The notes under the pieces: model-generated
The model's input: the letters and a program-made list of their open reading frames with translations, nothing else
Database searches by the model: none
What the model was told of the DNA's origin: nothing
DNA from: Pseudoalteromonas rubra
Lineage (GTDB): Bacteria; Pseudomonadota; Gammaproteobacteria; Enterobacterales; Alteromonadaceae
Length of the DNA: 64,000 nucleotides
Direction: 5' to 3'
Assembly (NCBI RefSeq): GCF_000238295.3
Contig: NZ_AHCD03000020.1
Coordinates: forward strand, 62,001 to 126,000
Shown: positions 1 to 9,025 of the stretch, piece by piece
Numbering within the stretch: the stretch's first letter is position 1
Layout of the letters: every line of letters begins with the position of its first letter
Program-made: the position numbers and the translations under genes

Positions 1-65
1 GCATTCGTAACTTGCTGCAATAGCTCCAGTGTGTAGTCTTGTTCAAAAGCTTCAGGCATAGGCAT
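1..65 (-). CDS. mgtE: Magnesium transporter MgtE, N-terminal fragment
   Basis: Only the first 21 codons are present; the gene runs off the left edge of the window. Two in-frame ATG codons, at 65 and 59, precede an acidic helical N-terminus (MPMPEAFEQDYTLELLQQ). This resembles the start of alteromonad MgtE Mg2+ channels, and mgtE often follows npr in this group. MgtE is an inner-membrane Mg2+ channel with cytoplasmic N and CBS domains. The 172-base gap to npr could hold its own promoter. With so few residues the identification leans on context. Confidence 0.5.
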   Translation of the reverse strand, partial: MPMPEAFEQDYTLELLQQVTN

Positions 66-237
66 CCCAGGTTGGATAGTCGACAAGCAGGCTTGTCATG
101 AGTATATGGCGCATTGATTATAGGCTTATGATAATTATAGCTGTTTTAATATCAATTGGTATATCTAAAAAAAGCGCAGACAGCCGTCATGAAGCGGCGG
201 TGTTGTGTCTCGAAAATAGGGGAAAAGTGAAGGGGTT

Positions 238-516
238 TTACTCTGACTCGTTAAACTTATCTGCAATAAGGTTGCCAATGGCATGCAACGCGCGCTCTGC
301 ATCTGGCCCTTCGCAGACGACTTTGACCTCTTTACCCTGGCTGCTTTCTAGCAGTAATAAAGCCAGTACACTGTCACCCTCTGCCTCTTTATTGCCCTGA
401 AACAGGGTAATGTTGGCATCGAACTGTGCGGAGAGTTCTGCCAGCACACTGGCTGCACGAGCATGGAGACCCAGTTTATTCTGGATCAGAAAGGTATCTT
501 CAAAGCGTTGTGTCAT
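238..516 (-). CDS. npr: Phosphocarrier protein NPr (HPr-like)
   Basis: This is a 92-residue HPr-family phosphocarrier of the nitrogen phosphotransferase branch. It passes phosphate from EI-Ntr to the EIIA-Ntr encoded by ptsN two genes upstream. The active-site histidine is H18 in NKLGLHARAAS, followed by the usual open-faced sandwich segments (EGDSVLALLLL, GPDAERALHAI). Its ATG overlaps the rapZ stop by 4 bases, suggesting translational coupling. The position after rapZ, as in E. coli, separates it from the sugar-PTS HPr. Confidence 0.95.
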   Translation of the reverse strand: MTQRFEDTFLIQNKLGLHARAASVLAELSAQFDANITLFQGNKEAEGDSVLALLLLESSQGKEVKVVCEGPDAERALHAIGNLIADKFNESE

Positions 517-1358
517 TTTTCTTGTTCGCGGTGATGGATCTTCACATTGCTGTGGGTACGGGCAAAACGCTCACCTAACGTTTGAGCAAGATACACGGAG
601 CGGTGTTGTCCACCAGTACAGCCAATCGAAATGGTCAGGTAGCTGCGGTTATTGCGCTCCAGGTGTGGCAACCAGGTTTGCACAAAGGTCTGGATCTGCC
701 AGGTAAACTTTTGCACTAAGCTGTGACTAGACAGGTAATCAATAACAGGTTTATCTAAACCGGTTAACGGCTTAAGCTCTGGTTCCCAGTGTGGGTTTGG
801 CAAAAAGCGCGCATCAAACACGTAATCCGCTTCTTTTGGAATACCATGTTTAAAACCAAAGGACTCAAAGGTGATGATTAATTGTTTGTCTTTTTTACCG
901 AGGATCTTTTCCCGGATCCGCTCTGCCAGCTGGTGGATACTCATGTCCGTGGTATCAATGGTGATATTAGCGCGGCGGATAAGCGGGTCAAGTAGCTCTT
1001 TTTCTTTTTTAATTGCTTTGTCTAATGACAGATCGGCCAGTGACAGCGGGTGTAGGCGGCGTGTTTCTGAAAAACGACGGATCAGGATCTGATCTTCACT
1101 GTCCAGATAAAATATATTAGGTTCTGCAAATCCGGGTAGGTATTCTAAAATATCGTCGAGTTCTTGCTGATCTTTTGGCAGGTTACGTACGTCAACGCTC
1201 ACAGCAATTTTATCATAGCTGTCTGACACACTGCGCACTAATGCGGGCAGCAAGTTGACCGGAATATTATCGGCGCAGTAATAACCCAAGTCTTCCAGCA
1301 CGCGCAGAGCGACCGATTTTCCTGAGCCAGAACGACCACTGACAATAATTAACTGCAC
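513..1358 (-). CDS. rapZ: RNase adapter protein RapZ
   Basis: This is a 281-residue P-loop protein of the RapZ/YvcJ family. In enterobacteria RapZ delivers the sRNA GlmZ to RNase E and senses glucosamine-6-phosphate. The Walker A motif GRSGSGKS lies at residues 8-15. The C-terminal domain carries the conserved FESFGFKHG and GCTGGQHRS motifs used for RNA and metabolite binding. Length matches the family. It lies 12 bases after ptsN and overlaps npr by 4. Whether the GlmY/GlmZ circuit exists in this organism cannot be judged here; the family also has other partners. Confidence 0.95.
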   Translation of the reverse strand: MQLIIVSGRSGSGKSVALRVLEDLGYYCADNIPVNLLPALVRSVSDSYDKIAVSVDVRNLPKDQQELDDILEYLPGFAEPNIFYLDSEDQILIRRFSETRRLHPLSLADLSLDKAIKKEKELLDPLIRRANITIDTTDMSIHQLAERIREKILGKKDKQLIITFESFGFKHGIPKEADYVFDARFLPNPHWEPELKPLTGLDKPVIDYLSSHSLVQKFTWQIQTFVQTWLPHLERNNRSYLTISIGCTGGQHRSVYLAQTLGERFARTHSNVKIHHREQEK

Positions 1359-1370
1359 AGAAACTCTCCG

Positions 1371-1826
1371 TTAGTTGTCAAACTCTTCAATTATCGAGAA
1401 TAACTCCTGATCATTGTGAGCTTGTCTGATACGTTTACAAAACACCTTGTTTTTAAGTTTATCAGCGATCGTTGCCAAGGTCTGCAAATGTTGTTGATTT
1501 TCTCCCTCGGGTACGATGAGTGCCACAAAAATGTCGACGGGTTGATTGTCAATGGCATCAAAGGCAATGCCTTGCTGATTGACAAGTAGCATTGCAACCA
1601 CTTTATCTATGCCTGGCATGCGGCCATGGGGCAGTGCAATGCCTTTTCCGATCCCTGTACTCCCGAGTTTTTCGCGGCTCAATAGCGCATCAAGGATATC
1701 ATGGGCATTACTGTCTGGAAGCTGGCTTTGAGCCAACTCACTGATGTACTCTAAAATACGTTTCTTACTATTAAAAAGGACCGCAGCTTTGCTGCAGTCC
1801 TGTGAAATCAATGAGCTTAGTTTCAT
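1371..1826 (-). CDS. ptsN: Nitrogen-regulatory EIIA component PtsN
   Basis: This 151-residue EIIA-Ntr protein is the terminal phosphoacceptor of the PTS-Ntr chain. It regulates potassium uptake and other targets according to its phosphorylation state. The phosphorylated histidine is H67 in GKGIALPHGRM. The fold signature continues through NQPVDIFVALIVPEG and ends in a helical segment. It begins 2 bases after the hpf stop codon, in the conserved rpoN-hpf-ptsN-rapZ-npr order. Confidence 0.95.
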   Translation of the reverse strand: MKLSSLISQDCSKAAVLFNSKKRILEYISELAQSQLPDSNAHDILDALLSREKLGSTGIGKGIALPHGRMPGIDKVVAMLLVNQQGIAFDAIDNQPVDIFVALIVPEGENQQHLQTLATIADKLKNKVFCKRIRQAHNDQELFSIIEEFDN

Positions 1827-1828
1827 GA

Positions 1829-2116
1829 TTAGTGTCGAGTTAGCTTCTCTTTGTGCTTGATCACCTGGCGGTCAAGCTTATCGATAAGTCCGTCTATTGC
1901 GGCATACATATCCCGGTGTTCGGTTGAGGCAAAAATCTCTCCCCCGTTCACATGTAATGTGGCTTCTGCTTTTTGGATGAGCTTTTCGACATCTAGGATA
2001 ACATGCACATTATTGATGTGATCAAAGTGCCTTTCTAGCTTCGCAAACTTGTTTGTTACATAGTCTCTTAACGAATCGGTGATTTCTACATGTCGACCAG
2101 TTAAATTTAGTTGCAT
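1829..2116 (-). CDS. hpf: Ribosome hibernation promoting factor HPF (short form)
   Basis: This 95-residue protein of the short HPF/YfiA family binds the 30S decoding region in stationary phase and promotes inactive 100S dimers. It begins MQLNLTGRHVEIT and contains TLHVNGGEIFAS and DMYAAIDGLIDKLDRQ, very like E. coli Hpf. I start at 2116 rather than the upstream ATG at 2122. The second ATG matches the family start and has AGAAGGA about 8 bases before it. It sits directly downstream of rpoN. Confidence 0.95.
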   Translation of the reverse strand: MQLNLTGRHVEITDSLRDYVTNKFAKLERHFDHINNVHVILDVEKLIQKAEATLHVNGGEIFASTEHRDMYAAIDGLIDKLDRQVIKHKEKLTRH

Positions 2117-2141
2117 AAGCATTTTCCTTCTGTAGTTACGT

Positions 2142-3650
2142 CTAAATCAGGCTTTTGCGCTGATTGGACGGTGGGATAGCCAAAGACTCTCGGTATTTGG
2201 CAATTGTACGTCTAGCCACTTTGATCCCTTGATCTGCCAATACATCCGCAATCTTGCTGTCACTCAATGGTTTAGCTGTGTTTTCTGCGGCAATTAGCTT
2301 TTTGATCAATGCTCTGATTGCAGTCGAAGAGCATTCTCCTCCGTTTTCAGTGCTGACATGGCTTGAGAAGAAATACTTCAACTCATAGATACCGCGTGGC
2401 GTGTGCATATACTTTTGTGTTGTTACACGTGAAATCGTGGACTCATGCATGTCGACCATTTCGGCCACATCATTCAGTACCATCGGCTTCATTGCCTCGG
2501 GGCCATGTTCAAAGAATGCCTGTTGTTGCTGCACAATGCAATTAGTAACTTTTAATAAAGTTTCATTGCGGCTTTCCAGGCTCTTGATGAACCATTTAGC
2601 CTCTTGCAGGTGTGAACGAATAAACTGGCTATCTGTGCTCGACTTGACTGAACGGGACATAGCAGCGTAGTGGTCATTCACTCTAATTTTTGGCATTGAG
2701 TCGGGATTGAGTTCAACAACCCAGCGGCCTTTCACTTTTTTAACCGACACATCCGGGATCACATAGTCTGCTTCTTCTTGTACTATGCTGGCGGCGGGTT
2801 TCGGGTTTAGGCCGTGGATCAGGGTCATTACTTCTTTCAGATCCGCTTCTTTGAGTTTGGTTTTTTTCATCAAAGTGCGGTAATCCCGGCTGGCTAACAG
2901 ATCGATGTGCTCAGTGAGGATTTCTTTGGTCTGTGCAAGCCAGGGGGTATTTGGGTCAAACTGGTTGAGCTGAATGCACAGGCATTCTTGCAGGCTGCGT
3001 GCGGCAATCCCGACAGGATCAAATAGCTGGATCCGTTTCAGTACGGCCTCTACTTCATCCTGCTCAATCGGCTCTTCATCGTTGTCCTGATTCATGCTTT
3101 CGACGATGTCTTCGCAGCTAATGGTCAACAGGCCTGCATCGTCAACCGCTTCAACAATCGCCAGGGCGATGGCTCTGTCTGTTGGACTAAAAGGCGTCAG
3201 TTCCAGCTGCCACATCAGGTATTCTTGCAATGTTTCAGTCGTTTTACCCTGGTAAATGGTTTCGTCTTCCGGCATTGGGCCTGAACTGCTTGCCGGTGCG
3301 GCACTGATGTACTCGTCCCAGGTTACATCCATTGCCAAATCGTCGCTGACGGTGTCTTTGTTTAGTGCAGCATCGCTGTCTTGTTCGTAGTCGCTGACAG
3401 CAGCCTCTTCATAGCTGTCGTTGTCACTCGTTGTAGGTTGTTCCAAATCGGAATCCGACTTGGACTGAGTTTCATTATCTTGTGATTCAGACTCACCTTC
3501 TTCCACTTCCAACAAAGGGTTGCTATCAAGCGCTTCTTGGATTTCTTGTTGGAGATCTAGCGTACTCAACTGTAACAGACGAATAGCCTGTTGCAGTTGT
3601 GGTGTCATTGTCAGTTGCTGCCCCATGCGCAGCTGTAGCGATTGCCTCAT
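2142..3650 (-). CDS. rpoN: RNA polymerase sigma-54 factor RpoN
   Basis: This 502-residue sigma-54 factor directs RNA polymerase to -24/-12 promoters that need AAA+ activators. Region I is glutamine- and leucine-rich (SLQLRMGQQLTMTPQLQQAI). An acidic region II follows around residues 50-110. The C-terminal RpoN box reads ARRTIAKYRE and precedes a short basic tail. It lies between lptB and hpf as in other gammaproteobacteria. A consensus sigma-54 site is present in this window at 48733-48748. Confidence 0.97.
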   Translation of the reverse strand: MRQSLQLRMGQQLTMTPQLQQAIRLLQLSTLDLQQEIQEALDSNPLLEVEEGESESQDNETQSKSDSDLEQPTTSDNDSYEEAAVSDYEQDSDAALNKDTVSDDLAMDVTWDEYISAAPASSSGPMPEDETIYQGKTTETLQEYLMWQLELTPFSPTDRAIALAIVEAVDDAGLLTISCEDIVESMNQDNDEEPIEQDEVEAVLKRIQLFDPVGIAARSLQECLCIQLNQFDPNTPWLAQTKEILTEHIDLLASRDYRTLMKKTKLKEADLKEVMTLIHGLNPKPAASIVQEEADYVIPDVSVKKVKGRWVVELNPDSMPKIRVNDHYAAMSRSVKSSTDSQFIRSHLQEAKWFIKSLESRNETLLKVTNCIVQQQQAFFEHGPEAMKPMVLNDVAEMVDMHESTISRVTTQKYMHTPRGIYELKYFFSSHVSTENGGECSSTAIRALIKKLIAAENTAKPLSDSKIADVLADQGIKVARRTIAKYRESLAIPPSNQRKSLI

Positions 3651-3694
3651 GTATCTCTAACAATCCTTTTTGTTATTTACTTCTAATTTTATAA

Positions 3695-4420
3695 CTATAG
3701 CCTGAATTGCTCACCTAGGTAGACATCCCGCACGGTTTGATCGGCCAGAACATGCTCCGGGGTGCCTGCTGCTATCAGTTCACCATGTGACACTATATAA
3801 GCTTTCTCACAGACGTCCAGCGTTTCACGCACGTTATGGTCAGTGATTAGTACGCCTATCCCACGGTTTTTCAGGTGTTCTATAATTTTCTTTATATCTA
3901 ACACTGAAATGGGATCAACGCCAGCGAAAGGCTCATCTAATAAGATAAATTTTGGATCTGCCGCAAGGGCACGGGCAATTTCTACCCGGCGTCGTTCACC
4001 GCCTGATAGCGCCATACCCTGGCTGTCGCGAATATGCTGGATATTAAACTCATCTAACAGCTCATTGAGGATGACTTCTCGTTGTTCTTTATTGAGCTCT
4101 TTCCGGGTTTCTAAAATGGCCATCAGGTTCTGATAGACGGTCAGCTTGCGAAAAATAGAGGACTCTTGTGGCAGGTAACCAATCCCAAGTCTTGCCCGGC
4201 TATGCATAGGTAATAAGGTAATGTCTTGCTCATCAATGTGTATGCTGCCCTTATCACTGGGCACCAAGCCAACAATCATATAAAAAGTGGTGGTTTTACC
4301 TGCGCCATTCGGGCCAAGGAGGCCAACAATACTGCCGGCTTCAACGCTTAATTCAACGTTTTTAACAACCTGTCTGCCCTTATAACTTTTGGCCAGTGCG
4401 GTGGCGGTTAATTTACTCAC
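3695..4420 (-). CDS. lptB: LPS export ABC transporter ATP-binding protein LptB
   Basis: This 241-residue ATPase powers LPS extraction from the inner membrane with LptFG. Walker A is GPNGAGKTT near residue 36. The signature is LSGGERRRVEIARAL and Walker B is FILLDEPFAGVDP. The H-loop is in ITDHNVRET. Its start overlaps the lptA stop by 4 bases, consistent with coupled translation. LptFG, usually encoded elsewhere, is not in the window. Confidence 0.97.
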   Translation of the reverse strand: MSKLTATALAKSYKGRQVVKNVELSVEAGSIVGLLGPNGAGKTTTFYMIVGLVPSDKGSIHIDEQDITLLPMHSRARLGIGYLPQESSIFRKLTVYQNLMAILETRKELNKEQREVILNELLDEFNIQHIRDSQGMALSGGERRRVEIARALAADPKFILLDEPFAGVDPISVLDIKKIIEHLKNRGIGVLITDHNVRETLDVCEKAYIVSHGELIAAGTPEHVLADQTVRDVYLGEQFRL

Positions 4421-4956
4421 GGATTACCCTTCTCTTGTGGTTGTTGGGGGTTCTCTTTCTCAGGTAACAGAATGGTTCTTACGCGATTTTGTTCTTGTTC
4501 CCCGCGCTGTGCGCTGATCAGCTTCTTTTCCATATCATACACGATGGTTTGCGCGCTGATTTTCTGTCCTGCCTGACTGATCTCTGCACCGCCTTTGATG
4601 GTGAGCATGCGGTTTGCGACGTCATAGCGCACTTCTTTGGCTGTGGCTTTCAGTAATGTGCCATCCGTCTGACGCTCCTGAAATACGGCTGGACTGCCTG
4701 TTGCAACTAGCAGTTGTTTATTTTTACCCAGCTCTTCGCGGCGGTGTACTTCGAGGCGATCGGCCAGAATTTTTCGGTCACCGTGAATGATTTCGACGTT
4801 TTCTTCGAACACGCCAATATTAGTTTGCAACTGGGCCAGCTGTGTGCCCGAACTGATAATGACCTGATCAGCTGCTGTATTTTCTGCATAAGCTGCAGGA
4901 TGAAATGCACTTAAAGTGCACAGTAAGATCAGGGAATAGGTTAATTTATTGCTCAT
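4417..4956 (-). CDS. lptA: LPS transport periplasmic protein LptA
   Basis: This periplasmic bridge protein forms the beta-jellyroll filament carrying LPS between LptC and LptD. From 4956 it has a signal peptide (MSNKLTYSLILLCTLS, cleavage probably after AYA) and an OstA/LptA N-domain with repeated short strands such as VEIIHGDRKILADRLEVHR. It is about 179 residues. An upstream ATG at 4989 would add 11 residues before the signal peptide and is less likely. The start lies 11 bases inside the lptC 3' end. The tail is proline- and glutamine-rich. Confidence 0.93.
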   Translation of the reverse strand: MSNKLTYSLILLCTLSAFHPAAYAENTAADQVIISSGTQLAQLQTNIGVFEENVEIIHGDRKILADRLEVHRREELGKNKQLLVATGSPAVFQERQTDGTLLKATAKEVRYDVANRMLTIKGGAEISQAGQKISAQTIVYDMEKKLISAQRGEQEQNRVRTILLPEKENPQQPQEKGNP

Positions 4957-5500
4957 AATAAATTGTTTCAGTGTGGTTGATGAGTTCAATGATTTCGGTG
5001 TTGAGATCGGCCACTAAGCCTTTACCGGAAATCGTTAAGTTTGGTCCGGTAATTTCTACCGGGTGTTCAGAGCGCATGTGCTTTTCTTTAATATCGACTT
5101 GCACGTGATCGGCGTTGATGTGCTTTATCATGGCATCGGCCGTCAGGTTTGTTGCTTGTACTTGACCCTCCAGGATCAGGGTATTGTTACCATACAAGGT
5201 GGCTTCATTGGCTTTGAGTTGCCAGTTTTGCTGGTCGTTGTGCAGTGTAAAGATAGGCGCGGTAAAGTGGCTAAACCCCAACTCCTGATAGAGCTCCATT
5301 CTGTCTGCGGTAATCTGATAACTGAGCTGCCCATTTTCGGCGTAATTGGTTTGCTTCAGATCGATGGCGACATAATCTGGTTTGGCCAGCACTTCTTCTG
5401 AGCGCGGCGCAACCTGGCCCGATTGCGTTAAATAAGGGTACCACAGCCATAACATGGTGAGGCTGAATACAACGAGCAATAAAGCGCGAAGTACGGTCAT
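4946..5500 (-). CDS. lptC: LPS export system protein LptC
   Basis: This 184-residue bitopic inner-membrane protein docks LptA onto the LptB2FG transporter. An N-terminal membrane anchor (ALLLVVFSLTMLWLW, residues about 6-20) is followed by a periplasmic LptC domain with DYVAIDLKQTNYAENGQLSY and later jellyroll strands. The start overlaps the kdsC stop by 4 bases, and the end overlaps lptA. The gene order kdsC-lptC-lptA-lptB supports the call as strongly as the sequence, which is poorly conserved in this family. Confidence 0.92.
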   Translation of the reverse strand: MTVLRALLLVVFSLTMLWLWYPYLTQSGQVAPRSEEVLAKPDYVAIDLKQTNYAENGQLSYQITADRMELYQELGFSHFTAPIFTLHNDQQNWQLKANEATLYGNNTLILEGQVQATNLTADAMIKHINADHVQVDIKEKHMRSEHPVEITGPNLTISGKGLVADLNTEIIELINHTETIYYEQ

Positions 5501-6048
5501 ACGCTACTGCCTTCATAGCCCAATGACTTGCCCTGGCAGAGTAGCAGTAAGTCAGTCAGTTCTCGGACAGCACCAAACCCGCCGGGTAACAACGTTCTAT
5601 AATCGGCTGCGCGGACCACCATAGGGTGAGCGTCTTGCACGGCCACAGACAGACCGACTTTGAGCATCACAGGTAAGTCAGGTGCATCATCGCCGATATA
5701 AGCAACCTCGTGATCCGCCAGCTGTAATTTGTCTTTCAACTCGGCGTAGCCTTGCAACTTGTCTTCCATACCCTGATAGATGTGCTTAACATTGAGGCTA
5801 GTCATACGCTGCTGAACAATGTGTGAATGACGCCCTGTTATCACAGCCACTTCAACGCCGCCATTGATCAGGGCTTTAATGCCGAAACCATCTTTGGTAT
5901 TAAATGCTTTTAGCTCCTCTCCCTGATTGCCCAAATAGATGCGGCCATCAGAAAATACCCCATCGATGTCGCAGATCAGCAGTTTAATCGCCTGCGCTTT
6001 TTGTACAACGGTATCGTCGATGGGCTGATATAGATCGGAAAACAGCAT
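5497..6048 (-). CDS. kdsC: 3-deoxy-D-manno-octulosonate 8-phosphate phosphatase KdsC
   Basis: This 183-residue HAD-family phosphatase removes phosphate from Kdo-8-phosphate, the last step before Kdo activation. The nucleophile motif is CDIDGVFSDG with D27 and D29. A second HAD motif is VITGRHS and the C-terminal acidic motif is YIGDDAPDLPVM. As is typical of KdsC, there is no cap domain. It begins directly after kdsD with no spacer. Confidence 0.96.
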   Translation of the reverse strand: MLFSDLYQPIDDTVVQKAQAIKLLICDIDGVFSDGRIYLGNQGEELKAFNTKDGFGIKALINGGVEVAVITGRHSHIVQQRMTSLNVKHIYQGMEDKLQGYAELKDKLQLADHEVAYIGDDAPDLPVMLKVGLSVAVQDAHPMVVRAADYRTLLPGGFGAVRELTDLLLLCQGKSLGYEGSSV

Positions 6049-7020
6049 TTATAATACTCCTGCTCGCAGCAAATCCTGCATATTTAACGCGCCGATTGGG
6101 CAATTTTGTTCATCAATGACAATCAGGCCATTGATGCGTTTCTTCTCCATGATATGCAGCGCTTCAGCAGCCAACATATCTTGTGTCACTGTGGTACAGT
6201 GTTTTGTCATGACCGAATCTATCGGGGTGCTGTGCAAATCAAGTCTCTGCTCGATAATACGGCGTAAATCGCCATCTGTGAACAAGCCCTGTAGCTGTCC
6301 CTTTGTATCGATGATGGTGGTCATGCCCAGGCCTTTGCCTGACATCTCGAATAAGGCATCGGTCACCGTGCAGCCTTGTGATACAACGGGCACCGCTTTG
6401 CCCGTATGCATAACATCTGCCAGTGTTAACAGCAGGCGCTTACCCAAGCTGCCCCCCGGGTGGGATAAGGCAAAATCATCTGCCGTGAAACCGCGGGCTT
6501 CGAGCAGTGCCACAGCTAAGGCGTCTCCCATGACCAGAGTGGCTGTGGTGCTGGCCGTTGGTGCAAGCCCTAATGGACAGGCTTCTTTGGAGACTTTAAT
6601 GCACAAATGAATATCCGCCAGCTTGGCCATATTCGACTCAGGGTTACCCGTCATGCTGATGATTTGTGCGCCAATGCGCTTGATTACCGGCACGATAGCC
6701 AGTACTTCGTGCGTCTCACCTGAATTAGAGATCAGTAATACCACATCATCAGCCGTGATCATGCCTAAGTCACCGTGGCTGGCCTCACCAGGGTGAACAA
6801 AAAATGCTGGCGTGCCCGTACTGGCCAGTGTTGCCGCGATTTTATTGCCAATATGACCTGACTTACCCATGCCGATCACTATGATTCGACCACGGCATTG
6901 CAACATGAGTTCACAGGCCGCAGAAAATCGTGCATCAACATACTGGGCGATTTCGACAATCGCTTGTTGTTCGATTTCTAGTACCTGTTTGGCAGAATCA
7001 ATAAAATTGTGCGTGCTCAT
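6049..7020 (-). CDS. kdsD: D-arabinose 5-phosphate isomerase KdsD
   Basis: This 323-residue enzyme converts ribulose-5-phosphate to arabinose-5-phosphate, the first committed precursor of Kdo. A SIS sugar-isomerase domain occupies roughly residues 1-200 with GMGKSGHIGNK, FVHPGEASHGDLG and ISNSGETHE. Two CBS domains follow from about residue 205, ending INGLIVIDEQNCPIGALNMQDL. It is co-directional with kdsC and lies 9 bases after yrbG. Confidence 0.96.
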   Translation of the reverse strand: MSTHNFIDSAKQVLEIEQQAIVEIAQYVDARFSAACELMLQCRGRIIVIGMGKSGHIGNKIAATLASTGTPAFFVHPGEASHGDLGMITADDVVLLISNSGETHEVLAIVPVIKRIGAQIISMTGNPESNMAKLADIHLCIKVSKEACPLGLAPTASTTATLVMGDALAVALLEARGFTADDFALSHPGGSLGKRLLLTLADVMHTGKAVPVVSQGCTVTDALFEMSGKGLGMTTIIDTKGQLQGLFTDGDLRRIIEQRLDLHSTPIDSVMTKHCTTVTQDMLAAEALHIMEKKRINGLIVIDEQNCPIGALNMQDLLRAGVL

Positions 7021-7029
7021 GCTGAATCC

Positions 7030-7989
7030 TTAAATAATAAAGTACATATAACCACAGAATGCACCAAGGAGTAGCCCGCCTTCAACACGGTTAATTTGTC
7101 GGCGTCCTTTGAGGCTAACACTCATCAGCACCAGCGCGGCTGTTGCGCCGAGCATGACATAGATATCCCGGTTTGCAATATTGCTGTCCAGTGTTGCCGG
7201 ATTCAGGATCCCCGCAATGGACAACACCGCCAGAATATTGAAGATGTTTGAGCCGATGATATTACCCAGTACCAGGTCGTCTTCATTCTTGAGCACGCCG
7301 GCCACACAGGCGGCCAGCTCAGGCAAACTGGTTCCGATGGCGATAATCGTCAGGCCGATCAACAGGTCGCTCATGCCAAAGTATTTTGCAATATCGACGG
7401 CTGCGTCGACCAGGTAGTCGGCACTTACTGGCAATAAAATCATCCCCACAACCAGCCAGAATATGGCTTTGCTCATGGGTACATCACTTGGGACTTCATC
7501 ACATGCTTCTGAAATAAGCGGATCGTCCTGGTCGGTTTTGCCGGTTTTTGAGATATAGATTAGGCCACCGATAAACACGAAAAAGCCAATTAACAGCAGC
7601 CAACCTTCCAGCGCGCTAAACTGGTTATCACTGATGATCAACCACGCGGCCAGTGACACGACCACCAACAGCGGCATTTCACGCTTTAAAATGCCAGAAC
7701 CAACTGCCAGTGGGCGCAATAATGCGGTGATACCAAGTACCATGAGGATATTGGCGATGTTGGAGCCAACAGCATTACCAACAGCGGTGTCAGTTTTGTC
7801 AACCAGCGCAGCTTGCGCAGCGACCATCATTTCAGGTGCTGAGGAGCCCATTGCAACGATAGTCAAACCCACAATTAACGTTGGTACCCCGAGGTTTTTG
7901 GCCAGCGCCGCAGCGCCATATACGAAGCGATCGGCACTCCATACCAGGGCAATGAATCCAAGAATGAGTATGACAAACGATAAAACCAT
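7030..7989 (-). CDS. yrbG: Calcium/sodium antiporter family protein YrbG
   Basis: This 319-residue integral membrane protein belongs to the Ca2+/cation antiporter family. The two inverted alpha-repeats are clear: TIVAMGSSAPEMM with GNAVGSNIANI in the first half, and TIIAIGTSLPELA with GNIIGSNIFNI in the second. About ten hydrophobic segments are visible, with a polar loop near residues 155-175. It is the first gene of the leftward kds-lpt-rpoN block, and its 5' end faces mlaF across about 230 bases. The E. coli homologue has no established physiological substrate. Confidence 0.93.
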   Translation of the reverse strand: MVLSFVILILGFIALVWSADRFVYGAAALAKNLGVPTLIVGLTIVAMGSSAPEMMVAAQAALVDKTDTAVGNAVGSNIANILMVLGITALLRPLAVGSGILKREMPLLVVVSLAAWLIISDNQFSALEGWLLLIGFFVFIGGLIYISKTGKTDQDDPLISEACDEVPSDVPMSKAIFWLVVGMILLPVSADYLVDAAVDIAKYFGMSDLLIGLTIIAIGTSLPELAACVAGVLKNEDDLVLGNIIGSNIFNILAVLSIAGILNPATLDSNIANRDIYVMLGATAALVLMSVSLKGRRQINRVEGGLLLGAFCGYMYFII

Positions 7990-8218
7990 GAAGTCTAAGC
8001 CAAGTTACTAAATTCAATGGCGCAGATAGTATCAAATCGCTCATCAAATGTATAAATAAAGTCATCGCTTTTGCGAGCGGACAAAACCCCGAGAGGCGCC
8101 TATTTCGCACAACAAATATGGCGAATCAATTACAAAATTTTACCATTAAGGGTTTTCCATCTCACAGCAAAACAACGTATTATTCCACAATTGAAAAAAG
8201 TATGATGTGGAGAGCGAC

Positions 8219-9025
8219 TTGACGCAGTCAATAGTTGAAGTCAGGGATTTGACCTTTTCTCGTGGTGAAAGGACAATCTACAAAAATATGAGTTTCTCCG
8301 TCCCCAAAGGGAAAATTACGGCTATTATGGGGCCCAGTGGTATAGGTAAAACCACTATGCTAAGACTGATCGGTGGTCAGCTTAAGCCCGATAGCGGGGA
8401 AATCCTCTTCTCTGGTGACAGTATTCCATCTATGTCCCGCCAGGCACTGTATCAGGCGCGTAAGCGAATGAGCATGTTGTTTCAAAGTGGTGCCTTGTTC
8501 ACGGACATGTCTGTATTTGACAACATTGCTTTTCCGCTCCGAGAGCACACTAAGCTCAGTGAAGAACTAATTCGTCTGGTGGTGCTGATGAAGTTACAGG
8601 CGGTTGGTTTGCGTGGTGCGCGCGATCTTATGCCATCTGAGTTATCGGGTGGCATGGCACGGCGTGCCGCTTTGGCCAGAGCCATTGCACTTGACCCTGA
8701 GTTGATCATGTATGACGAGCCGTTTGCAGGGCAAGATCCGATATCGATGGGCGTGCTGGTGCGTCTGATTAAATCACTCAATGAAGTGCTGGGCTTGTCG
8801 TCATTAATCGTCACCCACGATGTAACTGAAGTACTCAGTATTGCCGATCATGTTGTGATCATCGCTGAACAGGGCGTGATTGGTAGCGGTACTCCCGAGC
8901 AAATGTTGGCGCATGACTCGCCGCTGGTACAGCAGTTCCTGCAAGGCCACTCCGACGGGCCGGTGCCGTTCCATTTTGATGCCGCACCGTATGAGGATGA
9001 GTTACTGGCAGGAGGAAGCCATTAA
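8219..9025 (+). CDS. mlaF: Phospholipid ABC transporter ATPase MlaF
   Basis: This is the ATPase of the MlaFEDB complex, which moves phospholipids across the periplasm and maintains outer-membrane asymmetry. Walker A is GPSGIGKTT, the signature is LSGGMARRAALARA and Walker B is LIMYDEPFAGQDP. I favour the TTG at 8219 because GGAG lies 6 bases upstream. A GTG at 8207 in the same frame lacks a good ribosome binding site but cannot be excluded. The stop overlaps the mlaE ATG. Confidence 0.95.
   Translation: MTQSIVEVRDLTFSRGERTIYKNMSFSVPKGKITAIMGPSGIGKTTMLRLIGGQLKPDSGEILFSGDSIPSMSRQALYQARKRMSMLFQSGALFTDMSVFDNIAFPLREHTKLSEELIRLVVLMKLQAVGLRGARDLMPSELSGGMARRAALARAIALDPELIMYDEPFAGQDPISMGVLVRLIKSLNEVLGLSSLIVTHDVTEVLSIADHVVIIAEQGVIGSGTPEQMLAHDSPLVQQFLQGHSDGPVPFHFDAAPYEDELLAGGSH

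Noticed and set aside
66..237. Small gene or strong terminator between npr and mgtE
   Set aside because: The + strand frame at 98-400 runs antisense into npr. The GC-rich bases near 181-205 form only a weak hairpin, with T-residues displaced from the stem.
6116..6610. 164-codon open frame on the + strand
   Set aside because: It lies wholly antisense to the well-supported kdsD gene, has no ribosome binding site and its translation resembles no protein family.
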